Shown piece by piece: positions 26,252-34,927 of a stretch of DNA of 64,000 nucleotides. Each line of letters begins with the position of its first letter. The first letter of the stretch is position 1. Source of the stretch: Geodermatophilus obscurus DSM 43160 (GTDB lineage Bacteria > Actinomycetota > Actinomycetes > Mycobacteriales > Geodermatophilaceae); assembly GCF_000025345.1 (NCBI RefSeq), contig NC_013757.1:3782001-3846000 (forward strand). The letters run 5' to 3'. The position numbers and the translations under genes are program-made. A model generated the notes under the pieces. The model saw nothing but the letters and a program-made list of their open reading frames with translations, had not been told where the DNA came from and did no database searches.

Positions 26252-27867
26252 TGGACGCGTTCGGCTCCCTCTTGGAGGGCTTCGGCACCGCGCTGACGCC
26301 GACCAACCTGGCGTTCGCGTTGCTGGGCGTGCTGCTGGGCACCGCGATCGGCGTCCTGCCCGGCATCGGCCCGGCCATGGCGGTGGCACTGCTGCTGCCG
26401 CTGACCCGCGGCCTGGACGTCACCACCGCGCTGATCATGTTCGCCGGCATCTACTACGGCGGCATGTACGGCGGGTCCACGACGTCGATCCTGTTGAACA
26501 CCCCGGGTGAGAGCGCCTCGGTGGTCACCGCCATCGAGGGCAACAAGATGGCCCGGTCCGGCCGCGCCGCGCAGGCCCTGGCCACCGCGGCGATCGGCTC
26601 GTTCGTCGCCGGGACCATCGCCACGCTGCTGCTGGCCCTGGTGGCGCCCCTGGTCGCCGACCTCGCCGTGGAGGTCTCGCCTGCCGACATGTTCGCGATC
26701 ATGGTGCTGGCGTTCATCGCGGTGACGTCGGTGCTCGGCAGCTCCCGGGTGCGCGGCCTGGCCTCGCTGGGGCTCGGCCTGGCCATCGGGCTGATCGGCA
26801 TCGACGCCACCTCCGGCCAGCAGCGGCTCACCTTCGGCATCGGCGAGCTCGCCGACGGCATCGACATCGTCGTCGTGGCGGTCGGCCTGTTCGCCGTCGG
26901 CGAGGCACTGTGGACCGCGGCCCACCTGCGCCGCCGCCCGGTCGAGGTCATCCCGGTGGGCAACCCGCGGATGAGCCGGTCGGACTGGCGCCGCTCGTGG
27001 AAGCCGTGGCTGCGCGGCACCGCGATCGGGTTCCCCTTCGGCGCCGTCCCGGCCGGTGGGGCCGAGGTCCCGACGTTCCTCTCCTACGTCACCGAGAAGC
27101 GGCTGTCCAAGCACCCCGAGGAGTTCGGCCATGGTGCCATCGAGGGCGTCGCCGGGCCGGAGGCCACGAACAACGCCTCGGCCGCAGGCGGGCTCGTGCC
27201 GCTGCTGACCCTGGGCATCCCGGTGACGGCCACCGCGGCGGTCCTGCTCGCCGCCATCGAGAGCTACGGCATCCAGCCCGGGCCGCAGCTGTTCGAGAGC
27301 GAGCCGGAGCTGGTGTGGGGCCTGATCGCCAGCCTCTTCATCGGCAACACGGCGCTGCTGGTGCTCAACCTGCCGCTGGCGCCGGTGTGGGCGCGTCTGC
27401 TGCGGATCCCGCGCACGTACCTGTACGCGGGCATCCTCTTCTTCGCCAGCCTGGGCGCGTACGCGACGAACGCCAACGTGTTCGACCTGTTCCTGCTGCT
27501 GGTCATCGGCGGGCTCGGCTTCATGATGCGCCGCTTCGGGCTGCCGCTGCTGCCGGCCATCGTCGGCGTGATCCTCGGGCCGTTCGCCGAAGCGGAGCTG
27601 CGGCAGGCGCTGCAGATCAGCAACGGGGCGATCGGCGGGCTGATCGACCCGCTGTCCGTCGTCGTGTACGTCATCGTGGCGCTGGTCCTGCTGTGGCCGG
27701 TGGTCCGCCTGCTGCTGCCGAAGAAGGGGGTGCACGTCCCCGTGCTCGACGAGGCGGTGCACGAGATCGAGGAGGCGCACCACCACCACGGGACGACCGA
27801 CGCGATCTCGGTCGAGGCCCGGGCCAAGAAGGGGTTCGAGAAGTCGAACGACTCCGACGGCCACTGA
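26251..27867 (+). CDS. tctA: TctA-type large membrane subunit
   Basis: A 538-residue protein with about twelve membrane helices. It has the two conserved TctA segments, [17 protein letters not shown] near 35 and [16 protein letters not shown] near 263, plus [20 protein letters not shown]. It imports carboxylates with TctB, driven by the ion gradient and fed by TctC. A His-rich EEAHHHH segment lies in the cytoplasmic tail. A perfect hairpin follows the stop. Confidence 0.93.
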   Translation: MDAFGSLLEGFGTALTPTNLAFALLGVLLGTAIGVLPGIGPAMAVALLLPLTRGLDVTTALIMFAGIYYGGMYGGSTTSILLNTPGESASVVTAIEGNKMARSGRAAQALATAAIGSFVAGTIATLLLALVAPLVADLAVEVSPADMFAIMVLAFIAVTSVLGSSRVRGLASLGLGLAIGLIGIDATSGQQRLTFGIGELADGIDIVVVAVGLFAVGEALWTAAHLRRRPVEVIPVGNPRMSRSDWRRSWKPWLRGTAIGFPFGAVPAGGAEVPTFLSYVTEKRLSKHPEEFGHGAIEGVAGPEATNNASAAGGLVPLLTLGIPVTATAAVLLAAIESYGIQPGPQLFESEPELVWGLIASLFIGNTALLVLNLPLAPVWARLLRIPRTYLYAGILFFASLGAYATNANVFDLFLLLVIGGLGFMMRRFGLPLLPAIVGVILGPFAEAELRQALQISNGAIGGLIDPLSVVVYVIVALVLLWPVVRLLLPKKGVHVPVLDEAVHEIEEAHHHHGTTDAISVEARAKKGFEKSNDSDGH

Positions 27868-27881
27868 CGAGCATGCGCGGG

Positions 27882-27910
27882 GGGCGGGGAGGCCGGGTAC
27901 CTCCCCGCCC
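27882..27910 (+). terminator. Terminator-like hairpin after tctCBA
   Basis: GGGCGGGGAGG and CCTCCCCGCCC are perfect 11-bp arms around a 7-nt loop, 15 bp after the tctA stop. It separates tctA from the glycerate kinase remnant downstream. Confidence 0.65.
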
Positions 27911-27943
27911 CTCTCGCGTCGGCGCAGATGGGAACGGCACACG

Positions 27944-28198
27944 GTGCCCGCCGAGGCGTCCCGCCGCGCGGCGGCTCGCGACATCCCGGTCATCGCCCTC
28001 AGCGGCACCGTCGGCGCGGGCGTGCAGGCCGCCCTGGACGCCGGGCTGGACGCCTACGCGTCGATCCTCACCCGCCCGTGCACGCTGGACCACGCGCTCC
28101 AAGAGACCTCGGACTTCCTCGTCTCCTCCGCCGAGCAGACGATGCGCCTGCTGCTCGTGGGTCGCCGGCTCGCGTGGCAGGAGGCCGAGGCGCGCTGA
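27944..28198 (+). pseudogene. C-terminal remnant of glycerate kinase
   Basis: The 84 codons read like the last quarter of a GarK/GlxK glycerate kinase: IPVIALSGTVGAGVQAALDAGLDAYASI, then RPCTLDHAL and a terminal helix AEQTMRLL. A whole enzyme has about 370-390 residues, so the substrate- and ATP-binding parts are missing. A GTG opens the frame, but no coding trace of the rest lies upstream, where tctA ends. Glycerate is a product of meso-tartrate dehydrogenase, so a lost glycerate kinase fits this catabolic region. Expression as a small protein cannot be excluded. Confidence 0.7.
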
Positions 28199-28299
28199 CC
28201 CGTCCCATCCGCACCGGGACGGAGGGCGACCGCCACACCCGGCCGCTGCCGGTCCCCTTCCCCGGCGGGACGGCGGAGTCGACACTGCTGGCGCCCGCC

Positions 28300-28342
28300 G
28301 GTGTCGCCGAGCGTCGTTCTGGGTCGTCCGCTCGGCGACGCC
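28300..28342. repeat. Hairpin between glycerate kinase remnant and NTF2-like gene
   Basis: GGTGTCGCCGAGCG and CGCTCGGCGACGCC form 14-bp arms with one mismatch and a 15-nt loop. The 243-bp gap 28199-28441 holds this hairpin and hairpin repeat copy B, and nothing else that I could identify. Confidence 0.55.
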
Positions 28343-28365
28343 GACGCGGTGCCCCGCCCACGCGG

Positions 28366-28417
28366 CCCTCCTGCAACGGTCCCGCCGCGAGCCTGCGAGC
28401 GGTGGGGGGCAGGAGGG
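28366..28417 (+). repeat. GAGCCTGCGA hairpin repeat, copy B
   Basis: The outer stem CCCTCCTGC/GCAGGAGGG is perfect, the inner stem CCCGCCGC/GCGGTGGG has one G-T wobble, and the loop is GAGCCTGCGA. It is followed by GTCCTTCTCCTGCGAG and lies 24 bp before the NTF2-like start, probably in its 5' leader. Confidence 0.85.
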
Positions 28418-28441
28418 TCCTTCTCCTGCGAGGAGGCAGCC

Positions 28442-28867
28442 ATGACGACGCAGCACGGCACGGCGCCCTCGGCCACCGCACACCCCAACGCGCAGCGGCT
28501 CCGGCACTCCTACGACGCGTTCCTCCGGGGCGACCTCGGTCCCCTCGACGACCTCCTCGCCGAGGACGTCGAGTGGCACGAGACCGGCCGCAACCAGCTC
28601 AGCGGGGTGCACCGCGGCCGCGACGCGGTCCGCGAGCTGCTCGGACGGCTGGGACAGCTGACCGAGGGCAGTCTCCGGCTCGACCTCCACACGGTCCTCG
28701 CTGACGACACCGACGGCGTGGCCGTCGTGCGGACCAGCGCCCGCCGCGGGGACCGCTCCTTCGAGGACGTGCTGGAAGCGCACATCTACCGGTTCAGGGA
28801 CGGCCGGGTGACCGAGTTCCGCGTCACGTTCGACGACCAGTACGCGGTCGACGCCGTCCTCGGCTGA
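28442..28867 (+). CDS. NTF2/SnoaL-like fold protein
   Basis: A 141-residue protein of the SnoaL-like alpha+beta cone fold: RLRHSYDAFLRGDLGPLDDLLAEDVEWHETG at the start and AHIYRFRDGRVTEFRVTFDDQYAVDAVLG at the end. The family includes isomerases, hydrolases and ligand-binding proteins, so no reaction can be named. The ATG follows GAGGAGG, which is fused to the tail of hairpin repeat copy B. It ends 3 bp before the convergent eutC stop. Confidence 0.8.
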   Translation: MTTQHGTAPSATAHPNAQRLRHSYDAFLRGDLGPLDDLLAEDVEWHETGRNQLSGVHRGRDAVRELLGRLGQLTEGSLRLDLHTVLADDTDGVAVVRTSARRGDRSFEDVLEAHIYRFRDGRVTEFRVTFDDQYAVDAVLG

Positions 28868-28870
28868 GCC

Positions 28871-29626
28871 TCAGCCGGCGCCGGGCGGCAGCGACTGTCC
28901 CTCGTCCTTGAGCACCACACCGGAGGCGCCGAGCTCCCGGGCCGCGCCCAGCAGCGCGGCCACGGTGTCGGCGGCCTGCGCGTAGGACAGCCCGTGCGGC
29001 GGGCGGACGTTGGAGACGCAGTTGCGCTCGGAGTCCACCCGCCCCGGCCGGGGGTCCCAGGTCAGGTAGACGCCGAGCGAATCCGCCGACGACAACCCCG
29101 GCCGCTCCCCGATCAGCACGACGACGGCCCGGGCACCGAGTGCCTCCCCCACCGCGTCGCCCAGGGCGACCCGCGCCTGGTGCGCCAGCACGAGCGGCGC
29201 GACGGTCCAGCCGGGCAGTCGCTGCAGCAGCGCGGTCACCAGCCCTCCGGCGTGCTCGTGCACCGCACGCGGGGAGAGCCCGTCCGCGACCACGACCGCG
29301 AGGTCGGCGTCGCCGCGCGGCAGCTCCGTGCCCTCCGCGAGCTGCCGGCCGAGGTCGGGCCGCTGCAGGTAGGTGGCGCGGTCGGGCGCGGCCGAGTGCA
29401 CCTCGAGCAGCTCGGCACCCGGGAGGTGGGCGCGGACGAGCGCCGGGTCCAGCGGCTGGTGCACCGCGTCGCGGGCGGCGGCGTGCGCGGCCCGGAACTC
29501 CAGCTCCCGGGCGGTCGGCAGCGCGTCGCCGGCCCGGCCGAGCGCGACGCGCGCCCGGGTGGCCGACCGCAGCACGGCCCACGGGTCGTCGCTCGCCGGC
29601 AGCGGCCGGTCCAGGGCGTCGGTCAT
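28871..29626 (-). CDS. eutC: Ethanolamine ammonia-lyase small subunit
   Basis: A 251-residue protein with the EutC landmarks RARVALGRAGDALPTAREL, HQARVALGD, LIGERPGLSSADSLGVYLTWDPRPG and ERNCVSNVRPPHGLSYAQAA. With EutB it forms the adenosylcobalamin enzyme that turns ethanolamine into acetaldehyde and ammonia. It follows eutB by 10 bp. No microcompartment shell genes are seen, so this is the simple eat-eutBC type. Confidence 0.95.
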   Translation of the reverse strand: MTDALDRPLPASDDPWAVLRSATRARVALGRAGDALPTARELEFRAAHAAARDAVHQPLDPALVRAHLPGAELLEVHSAAPDRATYLQRPDLGRQLAEGTELPRGDADLAVVVADGLSPRAVHEHAGGLVTALLQRLPGWTVAPLVLAHQARVALGDAVGEALGARAVVVLIGERPGLSSADSLGVYLTWDPRPGRVDSERNCVSNVRPPHGLSYAQAADTVAALLGAARELGASGVVLKDEGQSLPPGAG

Positions 29627-29636
29627 GCCCGGCTCC

Positions 29637-31049
29637 TCACGACGACGCCGCCGCGAGCAGGGCCCGCGCCGCGGGCGCGTCGGCGGTCAGCTCGCGCACC
29701 CGGCCGGCGTCGTCGAGCAGGTCCATCCGCGCCAGCCACGCCTCGAACTCCGGGGCCGGCCGCAGCCCCAGCACCGAGCGGGTGGTCAGCACGTCGGAGA
29801 ACGCCAGCGACTGGTAGTGCAGCATCACGTCGTCCATCCCGGGGACGGCGATGAGGAACGTGCAGCCGGCCGCCCCGAGCAGCAGCATCAGCGAGTCCAT
29901 GTCGTCCTCGTCGACCTCGGCGTGGTTCGTGTAGCAGACGTCGACGCCCATCGGCAGGCCGAGCAGCTTGCCGCAGAGGTGGTCCTCGAGCCCGGCGCGC
30001 AGCACCTGCTTGCCGTCGTAGAGGTACTCCGGGCCGATGAAGCCGACGACGGTGTTGACGATCAGCGGGTCGAAGTGCCGGGCGACGGCGTAGGCGCGCG
30101 CCTCCAGCGTCTGCTGGTCGACCGGCCGGCCGCCGATGCCGCGGTGCGCGTCGGCCGACAGCGCCGAGCCCTGGCCGGTCTCGAAGTAGGTGACGTTCGA
30201 CCCGACCGTGCCACGCCCCAGGGCCAGCGCGCCGGCGCGGGCCTCGGCGAGCAGGTCGAGGGTGACGCCGAATCCGCGGTTGGCCGGCTGGGTGCCGGCG
30301 ACCGACTGGAACACCAGGTCGACCGGGGCGCCGGCCTCCAGCGCCCGCAGCGTGGTGGTGACGTGGGCCAGCACACAGGACTGGGTCGGGATGCCGTAGC
30401 GGCCGATCACCTCGTCGACCAGCTCCAGCAGCGCGACCGTGCGGGCCGGGGAGTCGGTGGCCGGGTTGATGCCGATGACGGCGTCCCCGCAGCCCTGCAG
30501 CAACCCGTCGACGATGGACGCGGTGACGCCCAGCGGGTCGTCGGTCGGGTGGTTGGGCTGCAGCCGCGAGGCCAGCCGCCCGGGCAGGCCGAGGGTGCTG
30601 CGCAGCCCGGTGACCACCCGGGTGCGCCGGCCGACGGCGACCAGGTCGGCGTTGCGCATCAGCTTCGACGTGGCCGCGACCATCTCCGGCGTCAGGCCGG
30701 GGGCCAGGTCGCTGATCGCCGGCTCGTCGCCCGCGGCGGCCCAGGCCAGCAGCCGGTCGCGGAACTCCCCCACCGTGAGCGACGCGACCGGCGCGAAGGC
30801 GACCGGGTCGTGGGTGTCCAGCACCAGCCGGGTGACGTCGTCCTCGTCGTAGCCGACCACCTGCTCGTCGAGGAAGGTGGCCAGCGGCAGGTCGGCGAGC
30901 ACCGTCTGCGCGGCCACCCGCTCCGCGGCCGACTCCGCGGCGCAGCCGGCCAGCACGTCGCCGGAACGCAGCGGGGTCGCCTTGGCCATCAGCTCGACCA
31001 GGGTCGGGAACTCGTAGGTGTGCCCGCCGACCGTGCCGACGCGCCTCAT
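29637..31049 (-). CDS. eutB: Ethanolamine ammonia-lyase large subunit
   Basis: A 470-residue TIM-barrel subunit carrying the active site. Landmarks are SKLMRNADLVAVGR, RLQPNHPTDDPLGVTASIVDGLLQGCGDAVIGINPATDS, FQSVAGTQPANRGFG and YFETGQGSALSADAHRG. The ATG at 31049 overlaps the permease stop by 4 nt, so the permease, eutB and eutC are one operon. Acetaldehyde disposal and cobalamin supply genes are not in the window. Confidence 0.96.
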   Translation of the reverse strand: MRRVGTVGGHTYEFPTLVELMAKATPLRSGDVLAGCAAESAAERVAAQTVLADLPLATFLDEQVVGYDEDDVTRLVLDTHDPVAFAPVASLTVGEFRDRLLAWAAAGDEPAISDLAPGLTPEMVAATSKLMRNADLVAVGRRTRVVTGLRSTLGLPGRLASRLQPNHPTDDPLGVTASIVDGLLQGCGDAVIGINPATDSPARTVALLELVDEVIGRYGIPTQSCVLAHVTTTLRALEAGAPVDLVFQSVAGTQPANRGFGVTLDLLAEARAGALALGRGTVGSNVTYFETGQGSALSADAHRGIGGRPVDQQTLEARAYAVARHFDPLIVNTVVGFIGPEYLYDGKQVLRAGLEDHLCGKLLGLPMGVDVCYTNHAEVDEDDMDSLMLLLGAAGCTFLIAVPGMDDVMLHYQSLAFSDVLTTRSVLGLRPAPEFEAWLARMDLLDDAGRVRELTADAPAARALLAAASS

Positions 31050-32512
31050 CGGACGTCCTCCTCCGCATCGGCCAGCAGCTCGAACTCCTCCTCCGGCGCG
31101 GAGGCCACCAGGTGGTGGCGGCTGTAGAGCGCGAAGTACGCGAGGAAGGCGGCGTACGCCGCGAGCGTCCACAGCGCCGCGGTGACGTCGACGAGGAAGG
31201 TGGCCACGACCGCGGCGGCCGCGAGCACCAGCGCGACGCCGGTGGTCGCCGTCCCGCCCGGCGTCCGGTACGGGCGGGGCAGGTCCGGCTCGCGGCGGCG
31301 CAGCACGATGTGGCTGACCATCATCAGCACGTAGGACACCGTCGCCCCGAAGACGGCCATGTTGAGCAGCATCGCGCCCTGGCCGGTCAATGACAGGACG
31401 AAGCCGATGGCACCCGGGACGAGCAGCGCCAGCACCGGCGCCTTGCGGCCGTTGGTCACCGAGAGGGCGCGCGGCAGGTAGCCGGCGCGGGAGAGCGCGA
31501 AGGTCTGCCGCGAGTACGCGTAGATGATCGAGAAGAAGCTGGCCACCAGCCCGAACAGGCCGGCGTAGTTGACCACCCGGGTGAGGGCGTCGGGTGCGCC
31601 GGCACCGGCCAGCGCGTCGACCGGCGGGTTGCCCGACCCCGCGATCGCCGACGACCCCGCCGCGCCCGGGGTGAACACCAGCATGAGGACGGCGAGCACG
31701 ACGAGCACGCCCATCGCGGCGACGATCCCCCGCGGCATCGACCGGGCCGGGTCGCGGGCCTCCTCGGCGGCCAGCGGGACGCTCTCGACGGCGAGGAAGA
31801 ACCAGATGGCGAACGGGAACGCCGCCCAGACGCCGATCAGCCCGTACGGCAGGAACGCCGAGGCGCCGGCGGCGTCGGTGGGTGCGATGTCGAGCAGGTT
31901 GCCGGCCTCGAACCGCGGGACGGCGCCGACGAGGAAGACCACCAGCCCGGCGAGCGCCACGACGGTGACGGCGAACATCGCCTTGAGCGCCTCGCCGACA
32001 CCCATCAGGTGGATCCCGATGAACAGTGCGTAGACGACCAGGTAGACCCACCAGCCGTCGGTGATGCCGAAGAGGCCGAGGGACTCGACGTAGGCGCCGA
32101 TGAAGGTAGCGATGGCCGCCGGTGCGATCGCGTACTCGATGAGCACGGCGACGCCGGTGGCGTAGCCGCCCCACGGGCCCAGCGCGCGCCGGGCGAAGGT
32201 GTAGCCGCCGCCGGCGGTCGGCAGCGCGGAGCCGAGCTCGGCCAGCCCGAACACCATCGCGGTGTACATGACCGCCATCAGCACGGTGGCGATCAGCAGT
32301 CCGCCGAACCCGCCCTCGGCCAGGCCGAAGTTCCACCCGGCGTAGTCGCCGGAGATGACCGCCGAGACGCCGAGACCGGCCAGCAGCAGCCAGCCCGCCG
32401 TCCCGGATCGCAGCCGGCGCCTCTCGAGGTAGCCGGTGTCGACCCGCTCCGCCTCGACGCCCGCGTGTGCGGACCTCGGCGGGGTGGGGCGGGCGGTGGG
32501 ATCGGCGGTCAC
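31046..32512 (-). CDS. eat: APC-superfamily permease, probable ethanolamine transporter
   Basis: A 488-residue protein with about twelve membrane helices. GLGVSAVISGDYAGWNFGLAEGGFGG near the first helix and ELGSALPTAGGGYTFARRALGP are typical of the ethanolamine permease branch of the amino acid-polyamine-organocation superfamily. Gene order with eutB and eutC supports the substrate. The GTG at 32512 follows GGAGG. A possible promoter lies upstream on this strand: TTGACC and CAGGCT spaced 17 bp. Confidence 0.9.
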   Translation of the reverse strand: MTADPTARPTPPRSAHAGVEAERVDTGYLERRRLRSGTAGWLLLAGLGVSAVISGDYAGWNFGLAEGGFGGLLIATVLMAVMYTAMVFGLAELGSALPTAGGGYTFARRALGPWGGYATGVAVLIEYAIAPAAIATFIGAYVESLGLFGITDGWWVYLVVYALFIGIHLMGVGEALKAMFAVTVVALAGLVVFLVGAVPRFEAGNLLDIAPTDAAGASAFLPYGLIGVWAAFPFAIWFFLAVESVPLAAEEARDPARSMPRGIVAAMGVLVVLAVLMLVFTPGAAGSSAIAGSGNPPVDALAGAGAPDALTRVVNYAGLFGLVASFFSIIYAYSRQTFALSRAGYLPRALSVTNGRKAPVLALLVPGAIGFVLSLTGQGAMLLNMAVFGATVSYVLMMVSHIVLRRREPDLPRPYRTPGGTATTGVALVLAAAAVVATFLVDVTAALWTLAAYAAFLAYFALYSRHHLVASAPEEEFELLADAEEDVR

Positions 32513-32701
32513 GGGCGCCTCCGGGAGTCGGCCCGCTGCAGGCGGGGAGGGCCAGCCTGGTCCGGCGTCCCGGCCGGGTCAACGGCCTGGGCCGGAGGCA
32601 ACACGCTGTTCACGGCGCCGTTCGCGCGGAGTCTCCCCGCGCCGCCCGTGCGTGCTGGATACTCCATCGGCCGGACGGGCACGACACGGAGGACGGGCGC
32701 A

Positions 32702-33427
32702 GTGACGCCGAGGCTGGACACGGAGTCCGACGACGGGGAGCTGCTCGCCCTGCTGGCGTCGGGGGGCGACCTCAGGTCGTTCCTGGGCGACCTGGTGCAC
32801 CTCGCCGCGCGACAGGTCCCCGCCGCCGTGGCCTGCGGACTGACCCTCACCCGCGACAGCACCGGGGTGACGGTGGCGAGCACCGGGCCGCTGGCCCAGC
32901 AGGCCGACGAGCGGCAGTACGCGGCGGACACCGGCCCGTGCCTGGAGTCGATGCGCACCGGCACCGTCGTCCGCGTCGACGACATGGCCACCGAGGACCG
33001 CTGGACCCCCTTCCCGGCGCGAGCCGCGGAGCTCGGCGTCCGGTCCTCGCTGTCGCTGCCGCTGGTGGTCGAGGGCCGCAACAGCGGTGCGCTGAACCTC
33101 TACGCCACCGAGCCCCGGGTGTTCAGCGCCGACGACGAGGCCACCGCCGCCGACTGGGCCCAGCAGGCCACCGGTGCGCTCACGGTGGCGCTGCGGATCG
33201 CCGACAGCGACGAGCGCACCGAGTCCCTGATCGGCGGCCTGGAGACCCGGGCCACCATCGGTCAGGCGGTCGGCCTGCTGATGGCGCAGGAGCGGTGCAC
33301 GGCCGACCGGGCCTTCGACCTGCTGCGGATCGCCTCGCAGCGGCGCAACGTCAAGCTCCGCGACGTCGCCGCCGGCGTCGTGACCGCGTTCGAGGAGGGC
33401 CTGGCCGACCGGCGCGAGCGCTGGTGA
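32702..33427 (+). CDS. GAF-ANTAR sensory/RNA-binding regulator
   Basis: A 241-residue protein with an N-terminal GAF domain (about 15-160) and a C-terminal ANTAR domain (about 170-235, IGQAVGLLMAQERCTADRAFDLLRIASQRRNVKLRDVA). ANTAR domains bind paired hairpins in leader RNA and prevent termination. The gene is divergent from the ethanolamine operon. EutV of Firmicutes is also an ANTAR protein and controls eut genes, so a functional link is possible but unproven; such proteins are common in actinobacteria. I found no clear pair of ANTAR-type hexaloop hairpins before the permease. Confidence 0.9.
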   Translation: MTPRLDTESDDGELLALLASGGDLRSFLGDLVHLAARQVPAAVACGLTLTRDSTGVTVASTGPLAQQADERQYAADTGPCLESMRTGTVVRVDDMATEDRWTPFPARAAELGVRSSLSLPLVVEGRNSGALNLYATEPRVFSADDEATAADWAQQATGALTVALRIADSDERTESLIGGLETRATIGQAVGLLMAQERCTADRAFDLLRIASQRRNVKLRDVAAGVVTAFEEGLADRRERW

Positions 33428-33437
33428 CCGGGAGCGC

Positions 33438-34337
33438 TCAGACGCCGTGCCAGCGGCCGTCCTTGGCGTTGCGCTCCGTCCGGGAGGTGAAGACGTTGCC
33501 CTCGCTGGGTGGTGCGCCGTCCCCGGCCAGGGCGAACACCCGGAACAGCGGCCCGACCAGCGCGTCGTAGACGGCCGGGAGCAGCCGGAAGCCGGCGATG
33601 ACCACGGGGTTGGCTATCCCCGCCTGCACCAGCCGCCGCGGCCGGTCCAGCCGCGCCACCACCGCGCGCGCCACCCGCTCCGCCGAGTACACCGGGGGCG
33701 GCGGCCGGCCGGTGCTGCCGGCCCACGTGGCGCCCTGGTAGTAGATCGGGGTGTTGACCCCGCCGGGGGCGACCGCCGAGACGTGCACTCCCGGCGCGTC
33801 CCGCGTCTCCTGCTGCAGCGTGCGCACCAGCCCGAGCTGACCCCACTTCGCCGCCGCGTAGGTGCCCATGAGCGGCGCGGTCACCGACGCCAGCAGCGAG
33901 CTGACGACGACCAGGTGCCCGGCACCCTGGCTGCGGAACACCGGCAGCGCGCTGCGGGCGACGTTGGCGGTGCCGTGCAGGGAGGTGTCCACGACGGCCT
34001 CGAAGGCCTCGCGGGGCACGTCCTCGATGCGGCCGTAGGCCATGGTCTGCGCCGAGTGGACGACGGCGTCGAGGCGGCCGAGGCGCTCGACGGCGGTCTC
34101 GACCGCCCGCTGCACGGCGTCGGCGTCGGCGACGTCGGCCGGGCAGACCAGGACGTCGGCAGCGCCCTTCTCGCGGGCCTCGGCGGCGGTCTCCTCCAGC
34201 GCCTCACGGCCCCGGGCCACGAGCACCAGCCGGGCGCCGCGGGCGGCGAGGGCGTGCACCGTGGCCCGACCGATCCCGCTCGAGGCTCCGGTGATCAGGG
34301 CGGTCAGGGGGCGGGACGGCGGGACGGCGGGCGGCAT
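33438..34337 (-). CDS. Short-chain dehydrogenase/reductase
   Basis: A 299-residue SDR. The cofactor motif TGASSGIG starts at Thr16, VVSSLLAS supplies the catalytic Ser, and TYAAAKWG the Tyr-Lys pair. A C-terminal extension with a hydrophobic patch (VVIAGFRLLPAVYDALVGPLFRVFALAGDG) resembles membrane-associated SDRs of the YqjQ/DltE type. The ATG at 34337 follows GAGGAG. Its upstream region shares an 18-bp block with the gene at 35897. Confidence 0.88.
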   Translation of the reverse strand: MPPAVPPSRPLTALITGASSGIGRATVHALAARGARLVLVARGREALEETAAEAREKGAADVLVCPADVADADAVQRAVETAVERLGRLDAVVHSAQTMAYGRIEDVPREAFEAVVDTSLHGTANVARSALPVFRSQGAGHLVVVSSLLASVTAPLMGTYAAAKWGQLGLVRTLQQETRDAPGVHVSAVAPGGVNTPIYYQGATWAGSTGRPPPPVYSAERVARAVVARLDRPRRLVQAGIANPVVIAGFRLLPAVYDALVGPLFRVFALAGDGAPPSEGNVFTSRTERNAKDGRWHGV

Positions 34338-34394
34338 GCGGCTCCTCGTGCTCGGGAGGGGTGCAGACGCGCGCACAGGTCTCGGTCGCGCGTC

Positions 34395-34412
34395 GGTGGA
34401 GTCGCTCTACCC
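34395..34412 (-). promoter_or_regulatory. 18-bp promoter block, copy 1
   Basis: On the minus strand, GGGTAGAGCGACTCCACC lies 58 bp upstream of the SDR start. The identical 18 bases occur at 35855-35872 before another gene. GGGTAG fits a -10 of SigB/SigF-type promoters, so both may be start sites of one stress sigma factor. No clear GTTT -35 is seen. Confidence 0.5.
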
Positions 34413-34426
34413 TCGTGCCTCCCGGG

Positions 34427-34819
34427 TCATGCGGGCAGCACCTCGTACAGCCAGCCGGGGCCGGCGACGGTGGCGTCGTCCGGGAGCCGCGCGCGCAGGC
34501 CGCGGTCGGCGGTGACCACCAGCACCCGCCGCCCCTCCACCGCGAGCCGGCCGGCGTAGGAGGCGAGCGCGTCGTCCCCGCTGCCGGGAGCGCGCACCAG
34601 CGTGACGCCCTCCGGCGCCGGGACCGTCGACGCGGCTCCCTCGACGACCGCGACGACCTCGCCGCAGAGCAGCCGCCCGCCTCCGGGTGCGGGCACGATG
34701 CGGCCCGGCAGCGCGGTCAGCCGGGCCAGCAGCCGGGACGTCGCCGCCGGCCGGTCGCGCCACCAGCCGTCGGGCCGGGCGCCGACCACGTTCGCGGTGT
34801 CCACCAGCACCACGATCAC
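34427..34819 (-). CDS. NYN/PIN-like domain protein
   Basis: A 130-residue single-domain protein with the acidic residues of NYN/PIN ribonucleases: VLVDTANVVGARPDGWWRD at the start, APGSGDDALASYAG in the middle and VVTADRGLRARL near the end. Such folds cut RNA with a metal held by the Asp residues. The GTG start at 34819 follows GGAGG. No antitoxin-like neighbour is seen, so a housekeeping role is more likely than a toxin role. Confidence 0.75.
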   Translation of the reverse strand: MIVVLVDTANVVGARPDGWWRDRPAATSRLLARLTALPGRIVPAPGGGRLLCGEVVAVVEGAASTVPAPEGVTLVRAPGSGDDALASYAGRLAVEGRRVLVVTADRGLRARLPDDATVAGPGWLYEVLPA

Positions 34820-34927
34820 CGCTCCTCCTCAGAGGCCTCGTCGCGCCTCCGGCGCACCGTTTGTGCCCACCGGCCCGGGGCACCCCGCCGGGCACGTCCG
34901 GCTCCGATCTTCCCCGGGAGGCCCACC

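Noticed and set aside
32513-32701. ANTAR-type paired hairpins before the ethanolamine permease.
   Set aside because: Only one short stem (CCCGC/GCGGG) was found, and its loop lacks the A and G spacing of ANTAR targets.
34427-34819. NYN/PIN-like protein as the toxin of a toxin-antitoxin pair.
   Set aside because: There is no small overlapping partner gene on the same strand, and the neighbours are unrelated.
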